DNA from: an uncultured Synergistales bacterium
GTDB taxonomy: Bacteria; Synergistota; Synergistia; Synergistales; Aminobacteriaceae
Assembly (NCBI GenBank): GCA_905233335.1
Contig: CAJOED010000100.1
Span: 1-5,469 of the forward strand
Length of the DNA stretch: 5,469 nucleotides
Direction: 5' to 3'
Below are positions 1-5,348 of the stretch, one piece after another; positions within the stretch are counted from its first letter, which is position 1, and each line of letters starts with the position of its first letter. The position numbers were made by a program, and so were the translations under genes. The notes under the pieces are model-generated. The model did not search any database. It saw only the letters and a program-made list of their open reading frames with translations, and had not been told where the DNA came from.

Positions 1-63
1 ACAACGCCGGAAAACTGCCAGATACTATGCAAGTCATGCAACAGAAAGAAGGGTAATTTGTGA
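1..63 (+). CDS. HNH endonuclease, C-terminal fragment (5' part outside window)
   Basis: Frame 1 is open from the first base to a TGA at 61-63 and encodes 20 residues containing ENCQILCKSCNRKKGN. This matches the end of the HNH nuclease fold: the LCxxCNRxKG signature with a CxxC pair (codons 28-30 and 37-39), which in this family helps bind a structural zinc, followed by the Asn of the third HNH position. HNH proteins of this type are metal-dependent DNA nucleases, common in phages, mobile elements and restriction systems. The N-terminal part with the catalytic His pair lies off the window, so the subtype and intactness cannot be judged. It converges on tRNA-Cys with an 11-bp gap. No terminator is evident. 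The family call rests on one short motif. Confidence 0.72.
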   Translation, partial: TTPENCQILCKSCNRKKGNL

Positions 64-74
64 GGTGAGACTTA

Positions 75-148
75 TGGAGGCGGCACCCAGATTCGAACTG
101 GGGGTAAAGGATTTGCAGTCCTCTGCCTTACCACTTGGCTATACCGCC
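75..148 (-). tRNA. tRNA-Cys (anticodon GCA)
   Basis: Read on the minus strand, this folds as a complete 74-nt cloverleaf. The acceptor GGCGGTA pairs with TGCCGCC. The anticodon arm is GAGGA-CTGCAAA-TCCTT, with one G-U pair and anticodon GCA at 114-116. The T arm is CCCAG-TTCGAAT-CTGGG. The discriminator is U, as expected for cysteine tRNAs, and CCA is encoded at 75-77. The D loop carries the expected GG. It delivers cysteine to UGC/UGU codons. It has its own promoter just upstream and appears to be transcribed alone. No clear terminator is seen downstream. Confidence 0.97.
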
Positions 149-165
149 GTAAAGCAACGGGGAAT

Positions 166-194
166 ATTTTAGTGATTGTGTCGTAATTCGTCAA
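166..194 (-). promoter_or_regulatory. Sigma70-type promoter of tRNA-Cys
   Basis: On the minus strand, TTGACG (189-194) and TAAAAT (166-171) are separated by exactly 17 bp. Transcription would start near position 159, about 11 nt before the tRNA 5' end, a normal distance for a tRNA gene. The -35 box abuts the outer edge of the repeat copies at 196-368. Confidence 0.8.
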
Positions 195-195
195 G

Positions 196-286
196 CCGTA
201 ATTTTATCTCTTTCCTTTTTTCTTCACCAACGCAACAGCCTCATCAACAGCCGGAGCTTTCACCCCTCCGCTATAGTTATGGGAAG
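196..286 (-). repeat. Degenerate copy A of the transporter gene's 3' end
   Basis: This 91-bp unit begins CCGTAATT on the plus strand, like copy B (287) and the true gene end (369). Its core, 222-257, matches copy B (311-346) at 35 of 36 positions and the transporter gene (425-460) at 29 of 36. Read on the minus strand from 263 to a TAA at 204-206, it encodes VKAPAVDEAVALVKKKGKR. The transporter tail has VKSPAVEEVVASVKKK at the matching place. The copy lacks a 27-29 bp segment present in the gene (about 396-424). It is probably a duplication remnant and not a gene: there is no convincing start, since a GGAGG lies only about 1 nt from the GTG. Confidence 0.85.
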
Positions 287-368
287 CCGTAATTCTATCT
301 CTCCCTTTTTCTTCACCAACGCAACAGCCTCATCACCAGCCGGAGCCTTCACTCCCCGCTATCGTTGG
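287..368 (-). repeat. Degenerate copy B of the transporter gene's 3' end
   Basis: This 82-bp unit lies in tandem between copy A and the transporter stop codon. On the minus strand from 352 it reads VKAPAGDEAVALVKKKGEIE, in frame with the transporter but behind its stops (TGA at 380-382, TAG at 377-379). The phase runs on to a TGA at 260-262 inside copy A, where copy A's own matching phase is shifted. Copies A and B resemble each other far more than either resembles the gene. This suggests that one shortened copy arose first and was then duplicated. Together the copies fill most of the 231-bp gap between transporter and tRNA-Cys. Confidence 0.85.
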
Positions 369-379
369 CCGTAATTCTA

Positions 380-1483
380 TCACTTTCCCTTTTTCACTTT
401 CTTTGCTGTCTGCTCAAATTTCTTCTTCACCGACGCAACAACTTCTTCTACAGCCGGACTCTTCACGGGGATTTTCCGCACAGATTCCCCGCTCCCTATT
501 AATACTGCTATCGGGTGCAGTACAGGAATGTTCTCGCATATTATCTTGATGATTGATACTATCGGCGTTGATAATAATGCTCCCGGTATGCCCCATATCA
601 TTCCCCAAAGCAGTAACGAGAGAAGTATCACTACGGGGCTTACTCCGAGCCTGTCGCCCATAACTTTCGGGGTTATGATGTTGCCGATTGTTACCTGTAT
701 GGCCGTCAGAAGCAGAAGCACCAGCATCGGCGTGAACAGTCCCGGCGAAAACTGAATGATAGCCATTATCACGGGAGGAAACGTCGCAATGATTGATCCC
801 ACCGTCGGAATGTAGTTCAGGAGGAACGTAAGAACTCCCCAGCCTGCCGCCAGCCTCACGCCCAAAATCATCAGCACAATCCATGCACATACGCCCGTAG
901 CAAAACTTATCAGGGTTAATGCGCTCAAGTACTGGCTGACCTGTTCGGAGATAGTGGAGAGTATTTTTTTCACGCGCGGTGAATTTCTCCCGAATGCCTT
1001 TTCGATTTTCTCCTCAAGATACGGTGCTTCTACCAGCATGAACATCAAGAATACGAACGTCAATACGAATTTGCTTGCGAACGCGATAATGAGGGACGAG
1101 ATATTTCGGGCATTATCCCGTAACATTCCGAGCCAGTCAAAATTTTTCACGGCTTCCGGCGGTATGCTGAACATTTCCATTACACGCACGAACCACTCTA
1201 TTAATTTCTCTGAATACATATCGTAGACATGAGCAAATTCCACGAACTGCGCCGCTATGAACTTGAATCCCGCAAGACCGATAATTGCCAGCACAGAGAA
1301 CACGAGAATGACGCTCCACCATGCGTTGAATTTCAGAGTTTGTGCTATCTTGATGACGGGTCTTAACATCTGGAGAATGAACCATGCTATGACCAGCGGA
1401 ATGAACATAGAGCTTGCGACGTGAAGGACAGAACATAAAATTACGGACGACAGAAATCCAAGCAGGGCAAGAAGCAGTTTCAT
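380..1483 (-). CDS. AI-2E family transporter (PF01594-type membrane permease)
   Basis: This is a 367-residue polytopic inner-membrane protein, close to the family's usual length. About eight hydrophobic segments are visible: roughly 2-22, 24-42, 55-78, 130-152, 185-207, 212-242, 250-272 and 283-316. The conserved C-terminal half is typical of the family: NYIPTVGSIIATFPP (223-237), NIITPKVMGDRLGVSPVV (268-285) and GIPGALLSTPI (298-308). A basic tail, 340-367, is rich in Lys and Val. Characterised relatives include E. coli TqsA (autoinducer-2 export) and Na+/H+ antiporters, so the substrate cannot be assigned here. The ATG at 1481-1483 is the only plausible start before an upstream in-frame TAA. 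Its SD is not ideal: AGGAG at 1498-1502 is 14 nt away, with a weaker GATGAG 9 nt away. It lies downstream of gap, behind gap's terminator, and is probably transcribed separately. Two degenerate copies of its 3' end follow it. Confidence 0.9.
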   Translation of the reverse strand: MKLLLALLGFLSSVILCSVLHVASSMFIPLVIAWFILQMLRPVIKIAQTLKFNAWWSVILVFSVLAIIGLAGFKFIAAQFVEFAHVYDMYSEKLIEWFVRVMEMFSIPPEAVKNFDWLGMLRDNARNISSLIIAFASKFVLTFVFLMFMLVEAPYLEEKIEKAFGRNSPRVKKILSTISEQVSQYLSALTLISFATGVCAWIVLMILGVRLAAGWGVLTFLLNYIPTVGSIIATFPPVIMAIIQFSPGLFTPMLVLLLLTAIQVTIGNIITPKVMGDRLGVSPVVILLSLLLWGMIWGIPGALLSTPIVSIIKIICENIPVLHPIAVLIGSGESVRKIPVKSPAVEEVVASVKKKFEQTAKKVKKGK

Positions 1484-1523
1484 AGAAAAATACTCATCTC
1501 CTGAATGTTAATGTGTGAACGTA

Positions 1524-1529
1524 ATTATA
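1524..1529 (-). promoter_or_regulatory. Putative -10 box for the transporter gene
   Basis: A perfect TATAAT on the minus strand lies just beyond the gap terminator's U-tract and about 41 bp upstream of the transporter ATG. A 17-bp spacer would put the -35 region at 1547-1552, inside the terminator stem, where the sequence is GGGCGG and unlike TTGACA. Activity is therefore uncertain, and the promoter may be weak or need an activator. Confidence 0.45.
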
Positions 1530-1536
1530 GCGCAAC

Positions 1537-1569
1537 AAAAAAGCCCCCGCCCGTATAACGAGCAGGAGC
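1537..1569 (-). terminator. Intrinsic terminator of gap
   Basis: On the minus strand, GCTCCTGCTCG (1559-1569) pairs with CGGGCGGGGGC (1543-1553) over 11 bp, including three G-U pairs. The loop is TTATA, followed at once by six T (1537-1542). It begins 18 bp after the gap stop codon and should end gap transcription before the transporter. Confidence 0.9.
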
Positions 1570-1587
1570 ATAAAAATTTCGTGAATG

Positions 1588-2601
1588 CTACTTAAGTTCG
1601 GAGAAGTACTTTATTGTGCGTACCATCTGGCTGGTGTAGCTGTTCTCGTTGTCGTACCATGACACAACCTGTACAAGCGTCATGTCGTCTCCAACCGGCT
1701 TGCACTTTGTCTGTGTTGCGTCGAAAATTGAGCCTGCTGTGCTGTCGATGATGTCGGAAGAGACTATCTCGTCGGTGTTGTACTCGAAACTCTCTGTCTC
1801 TTCTGCCTTCATTTGTGCGTTGACCTGCTCTTTTGTTACTGTTCCTTTCACGACCGCATCAAGAATTGTTGTTGAGCCTGTCGGTGTCGGGACTCTCTGT
1901 GCTGCTCCGTCAAGTTTGCCGGCAAGTTCCGGGATTACGAGACCGATAGCCTTAGCCGCACCCGTTGAGTTCGGGACGATGTTGCAGGCCGCCGCGCGTG
2001 CACGACGTAAATCACCCTTGCGGTGAGGGCCGTCAAGAATCATCTGGTCGCCGGTGTAAGCGTGAACTGTCGTCATGAAGCCTGATACGATGGGCGCGAG
2101 GTCATTGAGAGCCTTTGCCATCGGTGCGAGGCAGTTCGTTGTGCATGATGCCGCAGAAATGATCGTGTCGGTGGGCTTCAGTGTCTTGTGATTGACGTTG
2201 AATACGACTGTCGGAAGGTCATTCCCTGCAGGGGCGGAAATTACGACTTTGCGTGCGCCGGCTTTGATGTGAGCTTCTGCCTTTGCCTTTGACGCATAGA
2301 ACCCGGAGCACTCAAGAACTACATCAATCTTCAGTTCTCCCCAGGGGAGTTCTTCTGCTTTGGGTTTCGCGTAGATGGTGATTTCTTTTCCGTCTACTGT
2401 GATTGTGCCTTTCTCGTCGTTGAACTCTACTTTTTTCCCGTAGCGTCCGTGAGTTGTGTCGAACTTGAGAAGATGAGCAAGCATTTTCGGTGCGACAAGG
2501 TCATTAATCGCGACAACTTCATAGCCCTCCGCGTCGAACATCTGACGGAAAGCAAGACGGCCGATGCGCCCGAAGCCGTTAATAGCAACTCGTACAGCCA
2601 T
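1588..2601 (-). CDS. gap: Glyceraldehyde-3-phosphate dehydrogenase (NAD-dependent, type I)
   Basis: A 337-residue cytosolic enzyme of glycolysis and gluconeogenesis. It oxidises and phosphorylates glyceraldehyde-3-phosphate to 1,3-bisphosphoglycerate using NAD+, working as a homotetramer. The N-terminal Rossmann motif is NGFGRIGR (8-15). Asp34 in AIND sits where NAD-preferring enzymes have their ribose-binding Asp. The active site ASCTTNCLAP (151-160) holds the catalytic Cys153, with His180 in TTVHAYTGDQ. GDLRRARAAA and NSTGAAKAIG (211-220) belong to the phosphate-binding and S-loop region, and the protein ends with the conserved SWYDNENSYTSQMVRT (314-329). All key residues and the full length are present. 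The start chosen is the ATG at 2599-2601, because it has a good SD and matches the family N-terminus. An upstream in-frame ATG at 2667 would lie before the promoter -10 box. No pgk or tpiA follows; the gene stands alone between two terminators. Confidence 0.98.
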   Translation of the reverse strand: MAVRVAINGFGRIGRLAFRQMFDAEGYEVVAINDLVAPKMLAHLLKFDTTHGRYGKKVEFNDEKGTITVDGKEITIYAKPKAEELPWGELKIDVVLECSGFYASKAKAEAHIKAGARKVVISAPAGNDLPTVVFNVNHKTLKPTDTIISAASCTTNCLAPMAKALNDLAPIVSGFMTTVHAYTGDQMILDGPHRKGDLRRARAAACNIVPNSTGAAKAIGLVIPELAGKLDGAAQRVPTPTGSTTILDAVVKGTVTKEQVNAQMKAEETESFEYNTDEIVSSDIIDSTAGSIFDATQTKCKPVGDDMTLVQVVSWYDNENSYTSQMVRTIKYFSELK

Positions 2602-2610
2602 AATAAAAAT

Positions 2611-2616
2611 TCCTCC
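2611..2616 (-). promoter_or_regulatory. Ribosome binding site fixing the gap start
   Basis: GGAGGA on the minus strand lies 9 nt before the ATG at 2599-2601. It supports the MAVRVAINGFGRIG start over the 22-residue-longer reading from 2667, which has no comparable SD. Confidence 0.85.
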
Positions 2617-2646
2617 AGTTTGTGAAAAATTTGAATGAATGCAAGT

Positions 2647-2652
2647 ATTATA
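2647..2652 (-). promoter_or_regulatory. Putative -10 box for gap
   Basis: A perfect TATAAT on the minus strand lies about 45 bp upstream of the gap ATG and just past the flagellin terminator. Transcription would start near 2640, giving a leader of about 39 nt. With a 17-bp spacer the -35 would be GGTCTT at 2670-2675, a poor match that overlaps the terminator stem. The position and perfect -10 make a promoter likely, since gap needs one after a strong terminator. Confidence 0.6.
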
Positions 2653-2665
2653 CAACATGAACAAC

Positions 2666-2697
2666 AAAAAAGACCCGGAGAAATTCCCCGGATCTTT
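2666..2697 (-). terminator. Intrinsic terminator of the flagellin gene
   Basis: On the minus strand, AAAGATCCGGGGA (2685-2697) pairs with TCTCCGGGTCTTT (2669-2681) over 13 positions, including two G-U pairs. The loop is 3 nt, or wider if the inner pairs are open. The hairpin runs into a T tract (2666-2671). It begins 37 bp after the flagellin stop codon and separates this abundantly expressed gene from gap. Confidence 0.92.
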
Positions 2698-2734
2698 ATG
2701 GGTTGGAGTTTTATATGTGTGAAAATTTCTGCTG

Positions 2735-5191
2735 TTACTGTAACAGACTCAAAACTGACTGCGGGAGCTGGTTTGCCTGTGCAAGCATTGACGTTCCCGA
2801 CTGGTTGAGTATCTGCAGCTTCACAAATTCCATCATCGTTTCTGCCATGTCTGCGTCCCTTATGCGGCTCTCTGCTGCTGTCAAGTTCGCCATCGTCGTC
2901 GTCAAGTTCTCGCTGGTGTATTCGAGAGCGTTCTGGTAAGCTCCGATTTTTGCGCGCTGTGTTGACACCTTGTTGATTGCCGCGTCGATCTGCCCGATTG
3001 CCTTTGTTGCTGTTTCGCGTGTTGCTACGTTGATGTTCGTAACACCGAGTGCACCTGCTGACATGTTGCCGATGTCTATCGCTATGTCTTCTCCCTCGTT
3101 TGCTCCGATCTGGAAGACGGTCGAGCTGTCCACGATGTGAATTGTTGCCTCGTAAATATCGCTGTCGGACGTGAGCAGGAAGTTATCTTCTCCCTCGCTC
3201 CATGTTGCCTTGATGTTTGCCGTTGCGCTGAACTCAAGATCTACATTCGGGTGAAGCACTCCCACTAACCTGTTGCCCGCAACTTTCACGTTCGTAACAA
3301 CCGGCGTTCCCGTGTGAGCGTCATATATTGATGCCCTGAATGCTGATGTTGTGCTTTCCTGTACGAAGTTAAGCGCGAATGTGTTGATGAGGTCTTCGTC
3401 GCCGCTGAACGTGAGATCTCCGTCGCCGCCCGCAAGAAGTGAACGGAAAATGAACGTTCCCGCAACTGTCTCAATGCCCTGGGGCTTCTTTGTGTCTTCC
3501 TCTACGAACGTGCAGAACTTGTCCGCATAATTTCCGTCGACGTACTGGATCTGGCCAAGCCCATTAGCGATTGCGTCGTTGAACTTTGCGCGTAACTCGT
3601 TCAGCGTATCGGTTGCGTACAGAGTAACTTCCGTTGACTTCCCGTCGCCCTGGGTAATCGTGATTGTCTGCGGGCTGTCGAGCATGAATACGCCGGACTT
3701 GTTCCAGAATGTATTGAGGTCGCGGAGTTTCGTGTCGCCTGTTGCGGTTTTGCCGATGTACGCGGCTGTGAATTTCGCGAGAGCATCGCCGTCTGTTATG
3801 GTGTCCGCGCTGAATTTATCGTCTGTCGTGAGGATTATATCGCCTTCATACACGCTTCCGTTCTCCGTATTCACAAAGAAATTGCGGAAATGCAGGTCTT
3901 TTTTCTGGCACGCTTCACTGTTCAGGTTGTAGCTCAGGTCTTTTGACACTGTATAATCGCCGCTGTCGTTCGTTTCGCCTTCCCAGTCATACGGCCATTT
4001 TGTGTCCATTTTGCCGCTTACTGTTATTGCCAAGTCGGGCGTTACGTCTGCTGTGTCTGCGTTGCTGTCAATATCTCCGCCAGCCCCCACAACGTTGAGG
4101 ACGAATTTTGCGCCCGTCGAGAAGTTCACTGCAGAGTCTGCTGTGTACGACAGTGTGAATGAAGGTGTGTAGCCCGCGTCATCAGTTATTGCCTGGCCGA
4201 CGAGATCCGAAAGGTCAGTGGGGTTGTCCGCGCCGCTCGTGATGATGATGTTTTCGCGCACTGCATTGCTGATTGTCCCGTCAACGCCGAGAATGTTCGA
4301 CTGTGCTTTGAGCGTAACTGTATCATCACCGACAGAAACGACCTCGAACAAAATGCTTGCGTTGTTCAATGACGTAGAAGCGTCCGCCGTGAAGAGGCTC
4401 AAACCGTCCGAGAGAATAGTATCTCCCGTTGTAGAATCCGCAAAACCGTATGTGCCTACGATTGATGCTCCTGCTTCTGCCGGTGTTGTGTTTGCTGTAA
4501 CCTCGTAATCAGCCGCCGGAAGATTATCAACCGTAACTTTCGTAACGCCGTCGCCGGTGTTTATCTCTGTGTTAGTGATGACATTCGGGTGCTTGATTGT
4601 CATGATTGATGACTTCTGCACTTGGCCGGAACCTGTCTGGTTGGGGTCAACAGTAACCTGAATTTTGTAGTTCCCCTCAAAAGATTTTTTCTGTCCGAAC
4701 TGGTCAAGTTCACGCAGAGAACCTTTCACGTATGCTTTCACATCAAGGCTGCTTGATGACGTAATGCCTGCTGATGAGCCGTCGAGCAAACGCTTCTTGT
4801 TGAACTGTGTCGTGTTAGCTATCCTGTTAATCTGATCCGCGAGCTGGTCGATTTCGAGCTGTATATAGCTTCTGTCCTGCGATGTCAGTGTGTCGTTGCT
4901 TGCCTGCACTGCAAGTTCGCGCATTCTCTGGAGCATTGAGTTCGTTTCGCCGAGTGCGCCTTCTGCTGTCTGGAGCATTGACGTAGCGTCCTGTGTGTTC
5001 CTGATAGCAAGCTCAAGGCCGGAGATCTGTGAACGCATTTTCTCACTGATTGCGAACCCTGCTGCGTCGTCAGCTGCCGAGTTGATGCGCAAGCCCGTAG
5101 AAAGTTTCTGGATCGTCTTCTCCATCGCGTTGTTCGTCGCGTTCAGAGCATTGTATGCTGTTGTTGCTGGTATGTTGTGATAAATCCTCAT
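2735..5191 (-). CDS. fliC: Flagellin, large (818 aa), filament subunit
   Basis: The structural subunit of the flagellar filament, exported unfolded through the flagellar type III apparatus and polymerised at the tip. Residues 1-140 form the conserved D0/D1 end: MRIYHNIPA start, KLSTGLRINSAADDAAG (29-45), LQRMRELAVQASND (87-100, the stretch matching the TLR5-contact region of enteric flagellins), and DRSYIQLEIDQL to NTTQFNKKRLLDG. Residues 694-818 form the C-terminal partner, from QIGANEGEDIAIDIG to SRIRDADMAETMMEFVK and ANQLPQSVLSLLQ. Between them lie about 550 residues of Asp/Thr/Ser/Gly-rich variable sequence exposed on the filament. Residues 508-541 (TITITQGDGKST, then DTLNELRAKFNDAI) resemble a flagellin IN module (PF07196-like). 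Two cysteines, 428 and 560, are uncommon in a flagellin. At 818 residues it is well above the common 275-500. The start is fixed by AGGAGG 10 nt upstream. It is monocistronic, with a sigma28 promoter and its own terminator. The symbol is generic. Confidence 0.97.
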   Translation of the reverse strand: MRIYHNIPATTAYNALNATNNAMEKTIQKLSTGLRINSAADDAAGFAISEKMRSQISGLELAIRNTQDATSMLQTAEGALGETNSMLQRMRELAVQASNDTLTSQDRSYIQLEIDQLADQINRIANTTQFNKKRLLDGSSAGITSSSSLDVKAYVKGSLRELDQFGQKKSFEGNYKIQVTVDPNQTGSGQVQKSSIMTIKHPNVITNTEINTGDGVTKVTVDNLPAADYEVTANTTPAEAGASIVGTYGFADSTTGDTILSDGLSLFTADASTSLNNASILFEVVSVGDDTVTLKAQSNILGVDGTISNAVRENIIITSGADNPTDLSDLVGQAITDDAGYTPSFTLSYTADSAVNFSTGAKFVLNVVGAGGDIDSNADTADVTPDLAITVSGKMDTKWPYDWEGETNDSGDYTVSKDLSYNLNSEACQKKDLHFRNFFVNTENGSVYEGDIILTTDDKFSADTITDGDALAKFTAAYIGKTATGDTKLRDLNTFWNKSGVFMLDSPQTITITQGDGKSTEVTLYATDTLNELRAKFNDAIANGLGQIQYVDGNYADKFCTFVEEDTKKPQGIETVAGTFIFRSLLAGGDGDLTFSGDEDLINTFALNFVQESTTSAFRASIYDAHTGTPVVTNVKVAGNRLVGVLHPNVDLEFSATANIKATWSEGEDNFLLTSDSDIYEATIHIVDSSTVFQIGANEGEDIAIDIGNMSAGALGVTNINVATRETATKAIGQIDAAINKVSTQRAKIGAYQNALEYTSENLTTTMANLTAAESRIRDADMAETMMEFVKLQILNQSGTSMLAQANQLPQSVLSLLQ

Positions 5192-5201
5192 TGTGTATTA
5201 G

Positions 5202-5207
5202 CCTCCT
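5202..5207 (-). promoter_or_regulatory. Ribosome binding site of flagellin
   Basis: AGGAGG on the minus strand lies 10 nt before the ATG at 5189-5191, a full-strength SD fitting a highly expressed gene. It sits in the context GCAGGAGGC, so it also supplies a GGA core of the kind CsrA binds. Confidence 0.85.
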
Positions 5208-5211
5208 GCAA

Positions 5212-5228
5212 ACGGGGATTCAGCCCGT
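5212..5228 (-). promoter_or_regulatory. Small hairpin just upstream of the flagellin SD
   Basis: On the minus strand, ACGGG (5224-5228) pairs with CCCGT (5212-5216) around a 7-nt loop. The structure ends 4 nt before the SD. It has no U-tract, so it is not a terminator. It could hold the SD accessible or take part in leader control, but five base pairs may also arise by chance. Confidence 0.4.
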
Positions 5229-5252
5229 CTCTCTAAAAAATTTTGTCTCGTG

Positions 5253-5268
5253 CTGCATTCCCTTGCAG
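5253..5268 (-). promoter_or_regulatory. Leader hairpin with GGA in the loop (candidate CsrA site)
   Basis: On the minus strand, CTGCA (5264-5268) pairs with TGCAG (5253-5257) and presents the hexaloop AGGGAA. A GGA in a short hairpin loop is the usual form of a CsrA/RsmA binding site, and CAAGGGAAUG partly resembles the consensus ACARGGAUG. A second GGA lies in the SD 55 nt downstream. The site is inferred from sequence alone, and no csrA or fliW gene is in the window. Confidence 0.4.
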
Positions 5269-5300
5269 TGTCTTTTGGCTTCCCTGCCCTCACGTGTTAT

Positions 5301-5327
5301 TTATCGGCCTCACATTTGCAAACTTTA
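5301..5327 (-). promoter_or_regulatory. Sigma28 (FliA/SigD) promoter of flagellin
   Basis: On the minus strand, TAAAGTTT (5320-5327), an 11-bp spacer and GCCGATAA (5301-5308) match the enteric sigma28 consensus at every position of both boxes. Transcription should start near 5293-5296, giving a leader of about 100 nt before the flagellin ATG. This places the flagellin in the late class of flagellar genes, switched on when the hook-basal body is complete and the anti-sigma factor FlgM is released. Confidence 0.93.
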
Positions 5328-5348
5328 ATTTTGCGTGTGCCTCGTGAA

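Noticed and set aside
204..263. A 19-residue basic peptide gene (VKAPAVDEAVALVKKKGKR)
   Set aside because: The GTG would be about 1 nt from the nearest SD-like GGAGG, no promoter is seen, and the sequence is explained as a copy of the transporter tail.
249..272. Imperfect hairpin (AGC-GGAG with CTCCGCT) as a terminator for the transporter
   Set aside because: It has a bulge and no U-tract on either strand. No convincing terminator for the transporter was found.
196..368. CRISPR array or regularly spaced repeat
   Set aside because: There are only two units plus the gene end, with no unique spacers. The whole unit is similar to transporter coding sequence.
528..1436. Open frames overlapping the transporter (528-755 and 954-1226 plus strand; 414-890 and 1137-1436 minus strand)
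   Set aside because: They lie wholly inside a well-recognised gene in other frames, show no family motifs, and have compositions typical of shadow translation.
2602..2667. Longer gap reading frame starting at the ATG at 2667 (22 extra residues)
   Set aside because: The extension spans the flagellin terminator U-tract and the TATAAT box and lacks an SD. The ATG at 2599-2601 has GGAGGA at ideal spacing and gives the family's standard N-terminus.
2703..5180. Plus- and minus-strand open frames inside the flagellin and gap genes
   Set aside because: They are antisense or alternate-frame shadows. The flagellin and gap frames carry unmistakable conserved motifs throughout their ends and active sites.
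2735..5191. Enzymatic flagellin (flagellinolysin-type protease insertion)
   Set aside because: No HExxH zinc-protease motif or other catalytic signature is visible in the central region.
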